48,559 nt of DNA from a virus: positions 1 to 48,559 of the IMG/VR virus record IMGVR_UViG_3300037827_000343; one strand, written 5' to 3'. Under the pieces are notes generated by a model. It had not been told where the DNA came from and did no database searches. It worked only from the letters and a program-made list of their open reading frames with translations. The translations under genes and the position numbers were made by a program. Below, in pieces: positions 5,727 to 13,651 of the stretch. Numbering within the stretch: the stretch's first letter is position 1; each line of letters opens with the position of its first letter.

Positions 5727-7436
5727 ATGACCGGAGAAAGCGATTCCAGTTTGATGGACACGATGTTCTTCAACGAGCATGATGCTTTCGCCGCTGCGTG
5801 GCTCCGCAATCTCTGGCCAACGGCAACCGTCGATGAAAGGTGCATCCGTGAAATACGAGCAGAGGACCTTGTTCGATTCGAGCGATGCCACTTCTTCGGA
5901 GGCATCGGCGGCTGGCAGTTCGCCCTTGATCTTGCCGGCTGGCCGGAGGGCCGTGAAGTCTGGACCGGCTCCTGTCCGTGCCAGCCATTCAGCGACGCCG
6001 GCAAGAAGAAAGGCGAAGCCGACGAACGGCACCTCTGGCCAGAGTTCTTTCGGCTCGTCAGCCTCTGCCGACCAGGAGTCATCTTCGGAGAACAAGTCGC
6101 GTCGGCGGAAGCAGTCGGCAGAAGAGAGCAAAGCCAAGCACCGCGCGTATGCAAAGGCTTATCGGCAAAAGCACAGAGCGAAAGAGTTGATACGTCATGC
6201 TCAGGAAAGATCGAAGAAGAAAGCGATATCTTTCGATTTGTGGAACCATCTGGAGGAGATTCAGGCGCGAATCGACATGGGAGTTTGCGAAGTGACCGGA
6301 CTGCCTCTGAATCTGGAGGGCGGCAGAACGTGGGACAGCCCGTCTCTGGATCGAATCGATCCGAAAAAGGAATATGTCTACAGCAACATCCGTGTTGTTT
6401 GCCATGGTGCGAACAGTGCAATGGGGGACTGGGGAGAAAACATAATGGTCAAGATGGCGATGGCCATTATGACCAAAAGACGCGAGAGGTCGAACGACTT
6501 ATCGAGGCGATTGGGGGAGCGGTTGCAAGAGAAGGTAAATGGCCTTGGCTCTCTAGAGTACAAGCTGACTTGGAGTCAATTGGCTACACCGTCGGGGCAT
6601 GTGTACTTCCGGCTTGCTGCGCGGGCGAGGAGGCCGAAGGATGGATTTTGCGTGGCGATCAGGCCGCTTGGGAGCGAACCATCGTCGGCGCTCCCCACAT
6701 CCGGCAACGGTTGTTCTGGGTGGCCAACGACAGCCGAGCAAAACGCAGACGGGGGACCGTACACCAAAGGCGACGGGAACGCTTATTTCACCCTGCAAAC
6801 GGCGGCGGAATTGACCGGCTGGGCCACGCCGACGGTCCACGACGGGGAGAAATCGGACAAGGGCCAGAAGAGCGACGAGGAGCAATACGGAACGAAGGGC
6901 AGGCCCCTGGGTCGCCAGGTCCTGGCGACCCAGCTTGGAGGATGGCCGACTCCTCAGACGTGCGAAGCTCCGAACATGAGCACGACGCGAGAGAACGGCT
7001 GGTCGTCCCCCAGGACGCCGAACGGGGGCCGGACGACGGGGACGCTGCGGGGCGACAACGGCAAGCCGCGCTCGAATCTGGAGACGGAAATTCTTGGAGC
7101 GACTTCCACGTCATCCCCTGCCGAGACGAGAAGGCCCGGCGCATCAGCGCTCAACCCGGCGATGGCCCGTTGGTTGCAGGGATTCCCCACAAGAACGCCG
7201 ATCCGCGATTGGGATACCTCGTCGCCAGGCTGGTCGAGTTGGGCCACGATCCAAAGACTGCTCGGCGAATTATACGCGAGGCCAGAGGGAATAGAGTCGG
7301 GCGGCTGAAAGGGTACGGGAACGCAATCGTGCCGCATTTGGCGGCGATGTTCGTGAGAGCGTTTTTGGAAACAGAGGTCGAGGCGAACCGGGTCGGCAGA
7401 CTGAGAGGCTACGGAAATGCAATTGTGCCGCAGTAG
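5727..7436 (+). CDS. dcm: C5 cytosine DNA methyltransferase with internal insertion
   Basis: A Dcm-type C5-cytosine methyltransferase in one of two long overlapping frames. Motif I is FFGGIGGW (residues 56-63), the catalytic Pro-Cys motif is GSCPCQPFS (81-89), the ENV motif appears as GEQV (121-124), the Q-x-R-x-R motif as VGAPHIRQRLFWVA, and motif X as GYGNAIVPHLAAMF near the end. Between GEQVAS and the next conserved block (WLSRVQADLESIGYTVGAC) there are ~140 residues of Ser/Gly-rich sequence with no family resemblance; in the other frame this stretch encodes an HNH-like nuclease. The last ~16 residues repeat motif X (NRVGRLRGYGNAIVP) a second time. The product may protect phage DNA from host restriction; whether it tolerates the insertion is unknown. 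Confidence 0.8.
   Translation: MTGESDSSLMDTMFFNEHDAFAAAWLRNLWPTATVDERCIREIRAEDLVRFERCHFFGGIGGWQFALDLAGWPEGREVWTGSCPCQPFSDAGKKKGEADERHLWPEFFRLVSLCRPGVIFGEQVASAEAVGRREQSQAPRVCKGLSAKAQSERVDTSCSGKIEEESDIFRFVEPSGGDSGANRHGSLRSDRTASESGGRQNVGQPVSGSNRSEKGICLQQHPCCLPWCEQCNGGLGRKHNGQDGDGHYDQKTREVERLIEAIGGAVAREGKWPWLSRVQADLESIGYTVGACVLPACCAGEEAEGWILRGDQAAWERTIVGAPHIRQRLFWVANDSRAKRRRGTVHQRRRERLFHPANGGGIDRLGHADGPRRGEIGQGPEERRGAIRNEGQAPGSPGPGDPAWRMADSSDVRSSEHEHDARERLVVPQDAERGPDDGDAAGRQRQAALESGDGNSWSDFHVIPCRDEKARRISAQPGDGPLVAGIPHKNADPRLGYLVARLVELGHDPKTARRIIREARGNRVGRLKGYGNAIVPHLAAMFVRAFLETEVEANRVGRLRGYGNAIVPQ
5848..7308 (+). CDS. overlapping-frame protein with HNH-like nuclease insertion
   Basis: A second long frame inside dcm, offset by one base. 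Its flanks match a family often seen overlapping phage C5 methyltransferases: KYEQRTLFDSSDATSSEAS at the start, GSLEYKLTWSQLATPSG, repeated GW-x-T-P blocks (SGWPTTAEQ, TGWATPTVHDG, GGWPTPQTCE) and NPAMARWLQGFP near the end. In the middle (~6115-6520) is an HNH-type homing-endonuclease-like domain: a basic helix, CEVTGLPL, SPSLDRIDPKKEYVYSNIRV and a C-terminal MGDWGENIMVKMAMAI. The start is uncertain: GTG 5848 has AAAGGTG upstream; ATG 5833 or 5779 are possible. Whether the flanks are a real protein or only conserved because dcm is conserved cannot be settled by eye; the HNH core is convincing. Confidence 0.6.
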   Translation: MKYEQRTLFDSSDATSSEASAAGSSPLILPAGRRAVKSGPAPVRASHSATPARRKAKPTNGTSGQSSFGSSASADQESSSENKSRRRKQSAEESKAKHRAYAKAYRQKHRAKELIRHAQERSKKKAISFDLWNHLEEIQARIDMGVCEVTGLPLNLEGGRTWDSPSLDRIDPKKEYVYSNIRVVCHGANSAMGDWGENIMVKMAMAIMTKRRERSNDLSRRLGERLQEKVNGLGSLEYKLTWSQLATPSGHVYFRLAARARRPKDGFCVAIRPLGSEPSSALPTSGNGCSGWPTTAEQNADGGPYTKGDGNAYFTLQTAAELTGWATPTVHDGEKSDKGQKSDEEQYGTKGRPLGRQVLATQLGGWPTPQTCEAPNMSTTRENGWSSPRTPNGGRTTGTLRGDNGKPRSNLETEILGATSTSSPAETRRPGASALNPAMARWLQGFPTRTPIRDWDTSSPGWSSWATIQRLLGELYARPEGIESGG

Positions 7437-7476
7437 TCGTCGAGAAGATTCGCGAGGTTCTTTTAGGAGAAATTCA

Positions 7477-8211
7477 ATGACCCTCACCGACATCCAGAAG
7501 GAAGCCGAGGCCCTGAACCGCGAAGCTCAGTCCATCGGCAACGTTGTGGACAAACTCAAGAAGCGATTTGCCAACGAACCCAATAACGCCCAGCGCGAGG
7601 CCGAACGGCGACGTGCCGAAGAGATCAAGCGCGTCGCCGATCTGACGGCCAAGGTTCAGGCCGACATGGGACCGCGCTACAGCCCGGAGAAAGTCGAGCG
7701 CTTTATCTCCTACCACGATAACCAGAAGCCCGTGGTCGAGGACCTGAAGGCCCTGGACCTTGGGCAGCACATCAACGACGGGCGCGGCATCATCTGGTTC
7801 GGCCCGGTCGGCACCGGCAAGGATCACATGGCCGCCCGCTTGCTTTACCGGGCCGCATCCCTGGGGTTCTTGGGGCGCTGGGTCAACGGCCAGGAGCTGT
7901 TCGGCGAGTTCAGGGACAAGATGACTATGGAGCAAACTGAGGAATCGATCCTCAAACCGTTGACGAGGCCCGACGTGCTGGTTATCTCCGATCCAGTTCC
8001 GCCGCGGGGCGAGCCGTCGAACTACAACTTGCAGCAGTTGTACCGGCTCGTCGATCGGCGGTATCGTTTTGAGCGTGCGACGTGGGTGACGCTGAACGTC
8101 GCTTCCGCCGACGAGGCTGACGCCAGGCTGGGGCCGTCGTCGTTCAGCAGGTTGAAGCAGAGGGCGTTGTTGTTACCGTGTTTCTGGCCAGATTACCGGG
8201 AAAAGGAGTGA
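7477..8211 (+). CDS. DnaC/IstB-like AAA+ ATPase, putative helicase loader
   Basis: A 244-residue AAA+ ATPase of the DnaC/DnaI/IstB type, expected to load a replicative helicase on the phage origin. An N-terminal helical segment (~1-85) precedes the ATPase core: Walker A GPVGTGKDH, Walker B VLVISDP, a sensor-like TWVTLNVAS, and an arginine-rich C-terminal SSFSRLKQRALLL. Position three after the Walker lysine is Asp rather than Thr/Ser (GKD), unusual for P-loops. AGGAGA (7465-7470) precedes the ATG. No helicase, primase or polymerase gene is visible in the window, so the phage probably uses the host replisome. Confidence 0.75.
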   Translation: MTLTDIQKEAEALNREAQSIGNVVDKLKKRFANEPNNAQREAERRRAEEIKRVADLTAKVQADMGPRYSPEKVERFISYHDNQKPVVEDLKALDLGQHINDGRGIIWFGPVGTGKDHMAARLLYRAASLGFLGRWVNGQELFGEFRDKMTMEQTEESILKPLTRPDVLVISDPVPPRGEPSNYNLQQLYRLVDRRYRFERATWVTLNVASADEADARLGPSSFSRLKQRALLLPCFWPDYREKE

Positions 8212-8214
8212 AGC

Positions 8215-8571
8215 ATGTGGAGATTACTTGACCGACCCATGCCCACCCCACTGACCCACGCCCAGCAATGCTTCATCGCTATGGCCAAGGCGCACGGGCT
8301 ACCGGAGCCCGTGCCCGAGTTCAGGTTCCATCTAACCAGGAAATGGCGATTTGACTGGTTGTTCAATCCAGGCAAAGAGCGAGTGGCCGTGGAGATTCAG
8401 GGCGGCCTGTTCACCCAGGGCGGTCATGTTCGCGGCGCACATCTTGTCGGTGAGTACGAAAAGTTGAATGAAGCGCAGATCATGGGCTACAAGGTGCTGC
8501 TGGTGACGCCCCAGCAGGTCGAGAGTGGCGAAGTATTCGAACTGGTCAAGCGGACATTATCGCTAGGCTAG
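8215..8571 (+). CDS. PD-(D/E)XK-like nuclease, possible Holliday-junction or VRR-NUC-type
   Basis: A 118-residue protein with EFRFHLTRKWRFDWLFNP, RVAVEIQGGLF and EKLNEAQIMGYKVLLVTPQQ. The D (in F-D-W), E-x-Q and following hydrophobic strand fit a small PD-(D/E)XK endonuclease, like the short phage nucleases with the R-x-F-D-W and V-A-V-E-I-E/Q-G-G signature. It may resolve recombination or replication junctions before packaging. AAGGAG sits 8 bases before the ATG, and the upstream gene ends four bases earlier. It is the last gene of the left plus-strand block and runs convergently into the late operon with only five bases between stop codons. Confidence 0.65.
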   Translation: MWRLLDRPMPTPLTHAQQCFIAMAKAHGLPEPVPEFRFHLTRKWRFDWLFNPGKERVAVEIQGGLFTQGGHVRGAHLVGEYEKLNEAQIMGYKVLLVTPQQVESGEVFELVKRTLSLG

Positions 8572-8600
8572 AATGACTACCGAGACAAAGCCCTCCTAGC
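8562..8600. terminator. possible bidirectional terminator between convergent operons
   Basis: GCTAGG (8562-8567) pairs with CCTAGC (8595-8600) across the convergent stop codons. The stem is only six base pairs and has no clear T run, so this is weak. It is the only inverted repeat seen at the junction of the two convergent transcription units. Confidence 0.25.
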
Positions 8601-11600
8601 CATCTCTCGCCGGCGCTGAAGCAATTCACGACGCGATTCATCATCAAGCTGAGGCTGCCCCTGCGGCCTTCGACCTGACAACTGCTGCATTGTGTGTTCG
8701 AACTGCTTTAGTTGACGGTAACGCGCTTCAAAATCAGGACCGCGGTGACGTGCATTCTCGGCGTCACGCAGGGCCTCGTAGTAATGGCCAACGGAATCAG
8801 ACGTGCGCGGTGAGAACGGCGACAAGGAATGCAGCAGCGATTCCTGAATGTTGTGCGGAGACATCAGTGGAGATTGGTTGTGCCCGGACCACTCGCCCAC
8901 GGCCGGGTTCACATTCCAGAGAGCAGCTTCCAGATTGGCTTCGTAAGTAGATTCGTGGCCCTGTTCCGTCAAGTGCCGACCGAGCATATCCTCACCGAAC
9001 ATGACAGTGTGGGCGAACTGGATAGGGGGGCCTTCAGCCGCGTGTGCCACGGAGCGGCCAAAGTCGCCGAGAGCCTGATCAATAATCGCGCCACGGGGTC
9101 GGTCGCGGCGCGAGCCTTCTAAGATAGCCAGCAACCCAAGCTCACGCGCCCCGCGCCTCAACCCTATCCAGGCCAAATGATCGATGTAGCTGGTCTTACC
9201 TTCGCTGTCCATGCCGATCTTGATGGCGCCGATCGGCGTATCGTCATCGCCGAAAATGTCGCCCCACAGGACATGGTTCAGCGCTAGGCCGGCGCCCACG
9301 ACGCCAAGCCAGATTTTGGCGAGCTTATGAGCCCGCATACTGATTTCTCGCCCCAACGTCTTCGCCGGCAACCCGTGTCCGCCCGTCACGGCTCTCTTGG
9401 CGCCGCCCCACGCTCCCGTGGCCGCCGTGGCGAACGGCCCGAACCCTGAATCTCGCAGCCAGCGCACGAGTCTGTTCTGGCCCTTGATGTTGTATTGGTA
9501 GATGCCCTTGTTTATGTACTCACGTCGGTTAAAGGGCGTGTCGTCATAGTTGCCCTGTTTGACGTGATGATCGAAGGACTTATCCAGGGACAGCATCATG
9601 AAGTCGCGGATCAGGTGCATACCCTTGGCCGCGATCTGCGCCGGCACGCCAAGCGTTCCGTGGAGGATGCCTTTACCTGGCCCGATAGCAAGCTCGTTGC
9701 CACTGGGGCGAGACACGCCGATCTTGACTAGTTCGCCGATACGGTCACGGGCAGAATCTATGCCTTTCGCCGTGGTGGCATCCAAGGCGGTTTGCATCAT
9801 GCCCCGCCACATGCCTTCGTTCATGGACGACATGATGAGGTTGCTGATATGCGGCAGCACTTCGGACCCGGACAAAATATTGGCCTGGTTGAGCATGTTG
9901 CCGACAGCCTGGATGGTTTCGTATTTATTCGGCAAATCAGGGTCGAACGCCTTGCGGAAGTCCTTGGCGGCTTCAGGATCGAAGACGGCAAACGCCGTCT
10001 CGCCGCGCAGGGCCTGCTGCGTTCCAGCCTTGGGGGCCAGATCGGTGAAGAGTTGTTCCTTGGTCAAGTCCGCGAGTTTGCCGACACGCGGGGCGCTGGG
10101 ATTGATCCAGGCCCCGGCTCCTTCGCTCTGCGCGGTTCGATATGCCTGCTGCTTCGTGGCGTAGCCGACGTGGATGCCCAACGTGTGTTCCATTATCTTG
10201 CGAACATCCATCTCGTAGTTGTCGCCCGTGCCCATGGCCTGCTTCATGTGGCTGGGCGTGCCCAACTTGAACGCCCGTACGTTGCCGCGCGAGCCGGCAA
10301 CGGAGCCAGATGGCGGGGTCGTACCCGGAGGGATGTTCCAGAGATTCATGGTCAGACCGCGAACTTGAGACGTGTTCGGCAACGGCGCTCCAGGCGACAC
10401 GCCCCTCGCTTGCCTCATGAAGTCGTCGCACAGGTCGGAGAAGGGCTTGTAGTTCTTGGCAAATTCCCGCCAGAGCGGAGACGCCATAGAAGCCTGGTAA
10501 TCGGCCGCATTCTTCAGAGGGGAATTGGCCCCACCTACGAGTGTTTTGACGTGCATGGCGTTCGTGAACGCTTCCGCTCCCTTGGCCTGAAGCTCCCGGG
10601 CCTTGGCCGGATTCGTGGCCTGAATGGCGAGGGCCTGATTGTAGAAATCCTGGCCCTGTTTGTTGAAGTCGTTCTCGATGTTCCGAAGGCGGAATTCGAC
10701 GAGCGTGGCGCCCAGTAGCGTGGCGTCCTTGTCGGAGATCGGTGTCTTGCCAAGCACCTTTTCAAACCAGCGCGGCATGACTGTTCGCGCCCATTCCGGC
10801 CCGGCAACATGGAAGGCCAAGGCGTCAGAGAGCTTGTGGCTGACCCGAGCAGCACGTGGAAACATCGAACCGCCGAGTTCGGTCAGGTTGTCCTGGAGAT
10901 GCATGACGCCGCGCACGAGCGCGCGCACGAGCTGCTCGAAGTTGACGTCCCCAGCGTTCTCGTCTAAGAGTCGTTTGGCGAAGTTGATAATTGTGGCGCT
11001 GACACTGGGGGCTCCGGGGATTGATCCTCCTGAGGTGCCGGGCTGGAGGGCTGTTCCGGGCTGGCCGGCGTTTCCGCGTACGGCGAGGGCTGTTCCTGGG
11101 TTTTCTCCTGAGTCGCCTTCGCTTCTTTCGCCGCCTTCAACCTCTTGACGTGCTGCTGTTTCAGCTTCCCCGTTAGCGCGTGCAATGCTTTCTGTAATCT
11201 CGGACTGTGAAAGTGGGGGAACTTGATCCCGCGCGGCTTGAACGACATCTGCAACCTCCTTTGGATGTTCCGCAGTAACCCTTCGGGCAACGTAATCTCG
11301 CATCGATTCCCCAGGACGACGTTTTAATTCGTCACTGGTGGTTTCACTGCCGCCGGTAGCGGCAAGTGCATGTTCGTTCCCAACTGGTGTAACGGTGCCG
11401 GCGTCTTGATCCCCTTGACCACTTTCGCCGGGTGTAAGCCCGTGCTCTCCCGCACCTTCAGTAGCAGATGCCCCAGACGCATGGCTTTCTTGTAAAGCGG
11501 GGACTCCTGCGCCCCGAATGGATGCCGGCTGCTTGTCGTTACCTCGTAGCTCATCGAACATCTCCCGTAGTAAATCGTGGGTTTGTTTCTGCAACTCCGA

Positions 11601-13649
11601 TGGCGCTCCGCGGAGGATGGCGTTGGCTGCGGCCATGCGATCCTCTGGATGATGCCTCCCGACCGCTTCGAACATGAGTTTGGCGATATCGATGGGATGC
11701 TTGGCCGCACTCATGCGTTCGTGGATGTTAGACCAGAAATCCTTTTCTGGCTCGATATCTTCCAATTTGTCGGCCAATCCCGATTCGCGCAGGAGCCTAT
11801 TTTGTCGGATCGATTCCGGGTCCGTCTCCTTGGCCTTGGTGCGAACCACGGCGCCGCCTCTTTCGACTTTCATCTGATCTCGGTTCGGGCCATGAATCAG
11901 GCTCTCCACGGAGCCCTTTTCTCCAAGCTTGGCAATCGCCCGCTTCTCCACAGGTTCGGATTGCTGCTTACCGTTCATTTTCAGGCCCTGACGGGCAGCA
12001 GCAGCTTTGACTAATGGATCGGCGGCTATCTCCGTGAAGGACATGGGCGTGCCCCCCCTCTCCTTCATGCCAAAACGACGTTCAAGTACCAAAGATTCCA
12101 GGGGCGTCAAACCGGCGTGAGTGGCCAGTTCTCCAAGGTTTCCCTTGACATGGGCATCGTACAGATCGCGAACCGTTGGCTTGGCAGGCGCCAAAGTTCC
12201 ATGGGCTATCTCCTCATTCCAGGGGTGAGAGCCTCGAAAGGGCACAAGTGCCCCGTCAGGTTGCGGGGGCGTCTGCTGACCTGTGATGCGACGGGGCGAC
12301 GTGTTGCCAGCGGCTTGGTCTAGGACGCCAAGCCTGGTCAAAGCGTACGTCTTAACGGGGCCGTCAGGCAGTCCCTCGATCTGAGCTCGATTACCGGAAG
12401 CGTGGGCGCGAACAACTGCCGTGTCCACTTCCGACATGAAGCGGATCATCTCGCCCGGCCCGGATGGGCGCGGCTTGGGTCCATTGGTGCGAGTCCAGAG
12501 AACCTGAACGTCGGGACCGCCGTTGTTGAAGTCGTTCATGGCGTCTTGAGCCGTGGTCAAAACACGACCTGGGCCACGGCGGGGCGTTGTTTGAACCTCG
12601 TGGAGCGCTGCGAAAGCCGCCATCGTTGCCAGGCTGACGGCAAATTGCTTGCCGGCTTCTCCCCACTTTCCTTCGAAGGCGTTCATCAACAGGCCGTTGC
12701 CGGTCTGGAGTTTATAGGTGTCCGGGAGAACGGAACTGATCGCCTGGGCCAACGGCTCGACAACAAGGTGTTGAGTGGCCATACCTGTACCGACACGGGT
12801 AATGCCACGGGCCGCATAAGCCTGAATTGTCGTGCCGGCGATCCGGTCAGCCGGGCCTGCGCCAATGGCCCCGTAAACGCCGTTTTGCAACATGGCCATG
12901 GCGATGGGCGCCGGGAAACCGCGGGGGTCGTAGGCTTGGCGCCCAGCTTCCAGGTTTCGCTGACCGGCTTCCGGCATCCACGCGCTGGGCGTGGAAATCG
13001 CCGTGGCGGCAGCGCGACCCGTGTAGGACAAAGCAGCCCGGCCAAGTGTCGGGGCGGCCGTGCCGGCCGCACGAGTGGCTGCCCCGCCAAACAAGCTGGC
13101 CGACCCCAGAACACTGCCGCCAAGGTAAGCTTCGCCGAGCCAAGTTGCGGCGCCGGCGATGCCGTGGCCCACTTGTTCACTTGTTGAACGTGTGGCGTGA
13201 ATTTGCTGCTGATGCTCAAAAGTAGCGATTGCTTCAAGATCGGCCTGGGATGCCGCCCCTTCCTCGTAGCGGCGACGAGCCCGACCGTAGGCCACTTGCG
13301 TCACGAAGTCGCGCGTCGCCCCGACGAACGGGTAGTAGTGTCGAGCCGCTTCACGCGGAGATTCGCTTGCGCCGCCAGGCGTGAAGGCACGGTCGTTTTC
13401 CAGGAGCGAACGGCCCTGAGTCGGTGCGAGGCGTCGGGCGTAGCGTAAGTTGGCTTCTTGATCTTCAGACTGTCGTTGGCGGATTACTGCCTCCGGCAGT
13501 CCCAACCTCAACATTCTTTGATCCCAATCTGTCAAGCTCTCGGGGGCAAGACCAGATTCGGGCGCGGTTGCAACAGGCGGTTGCTCTTGAGCAACATCGC
13601 CGCGCAACCGAGACATGCGGCTGTCCCAATCGTCATCTGAATCTGCCAT
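8577..13649 (-). CDS. giant internal virion (ejection) protein, 1690 aa
   Basis: The last gene of the late operon and the largest in the genome, in the position of podovirus internal core/ejection proteins (T7 gp16-like by place, not by visible homology). The N-terminal ~120 residues are charged, and ~150-330 are Ala/Gly-rich amphipathic or membrane-active segments (GIAGAATWLGEAYLGGSVLG). Residues ~514-579 resemble sigma-70 region 4: LTPLESLVLERRFGM, MSFTEIA, and EPVEKRAIAKL. Residues ~650-900 are low-complexity, and the C-terminal half is helical with one hydrophobic segment (KIWLGVVGAGLALNHVLWGD). ATG 13649 has GGAGG six bases upstream; the upstream TTG at 13655 overlaps the previous stop. 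It probably forms part of the DNA-translocating conduit. No transglycosylase motif is seen. Confidence 0.8.
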   Translation of the reverse strand: MADSDDDWDSRMSRLRGDVAQEQPPVATAPESGLAPESLTDWDQRMLRLGLPEAVIRQRQSEDQEANLRYARRLAPTQGRSLLENDRAFTPGGASESPREAARHYYPFVGATRDFVTQVAYGRARRRYEEGAASQADLEAIATFEHQQQIHATRSTSEQVGHGIAGAATWLGEAYLGGSVLGSASLFGGAATRAAGTAAPTLGRAALSYTGRAAATAISTPSAWMPEAGQRNLEAGRQAYDPRGFPAPIAMAMLQNGVYGAIGAGPADRIAGTTIQAYAARGITRVGTGMATQHLVVEPLAQAISSVLPDTYKLQTGNGLLMNAFEGKWGEAGKQFAVSLATMAAFAALHEVQTTPRRGPGRVLTTAQDAMNDFNNGGPDVQVLWTRTNGPKPRPSGPGEMIRFMSEVDTAVVRAHASGNRAQIEGLPDGPVKTYALTRLGVLDQAAGNTSPRRITGQQTPPQPDGALVPFRGSHPWNEEIAHGTLAPAKPTVRDLYDAHVKGNLGELATHAGLTPLESLVLERRFGMKERGGTPMSFTEIAADPLVKAAAARQGLKMNGKQQSEPVEKRAIAKLGEKGSVESLIHGPNRDQMKVERGGAVVRTKAKETDPESIRQNRLLRESGLADKLEDIEPEKDFWSNIHERMSAAKHPIDIAKLMFEAVGRHHPEDRMAAANAILRGAPSELQKQTHDLLREMFDELRGNDKQPASIRGAGVPALQESHASGASATEGAGEHGLTPGESGQGDQDAGTVTPVGNEHALAATGGSETTSDELKRRPGESMRDYVARRVTAEHPKEVADVVQAARDQVPPLSQSEITESIARANGEAETAARQEVEGGERSEGDSGENPGTALAVRGNAGQPGTALQPGTSGGSIPGAPSVSATIINFAKRLLDENAGDVNFEQLVRALVRGVMHLQDNLTELGGSMFPRAARVSHKLSDALAFHVAGPEWARTVMPRWFEKVLGKTPISDKDATLLGATLVEFRLRNIENDFNKQGQDFYNQALAIQATNPAKARELQAKGAEAFTNAMHVKTLVGGANSPLKNAADYQASMASPLWREFAKNYKPFSDLCDDFMRQARGVSPGAPLPNTSQVRGLTMNLWNIPPGTTPPSGSVAGSRGNVRAFKLGTPSHMKQAMGTGDNYEMDVRKIMEHTLGIHVGYATKQQAYRTAQSEGAGAWINPSAPRVGKLADLTKEQLFTDLAPKAGTQQALRGETAFAVFDPEAAKDFRKAFDPDLPNKYETIQAVGNMLNQANILSGSEVLPHISNLIMSSMNEGMWRGMMQTALDATTAKGIDSARDRIGELVKIGVSRPSGNELAIGPGKGILHGTLGVPAQIAAKGMHLIRDFMMLSLDKSFDHHVKQGNYDDTPFNRREYINKGIYQYNIKGQNRLVRWLRDSGFGPFATAATGAWGGAKRAVTGGHGLPAKTLGREISMRAHKLAKIWLGVVGAGLALNHVLWGDIFGDDDTPIGAIKIGMDSEGKTSYIDHLAWIGLRRGARELGLLAILEGSRRDRPRGAIIDQALGDFGRSVAHAAEGPPIQFAHTVMFGEDMLGRHLTEQGHESTYEANLEAALWNVNPAVGEWSGHNQSPLMSPHNIQESLLHSLSPFSPRTSDSVGHYYEALRDAENARHRGPDFEARYRQLKQFEHTMQQLSGRRPQGQPQLDDESRRELLQRRREMARRALSR

Positions 13650-13651
13650 TA

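Noticed and set aside
9495-10718. Plus-strand ORFs up to 308 aa opposite the giant virion gene
   Set aside because: Antisense of a GC-rich gene with third-position bias; no domain, no operon context.
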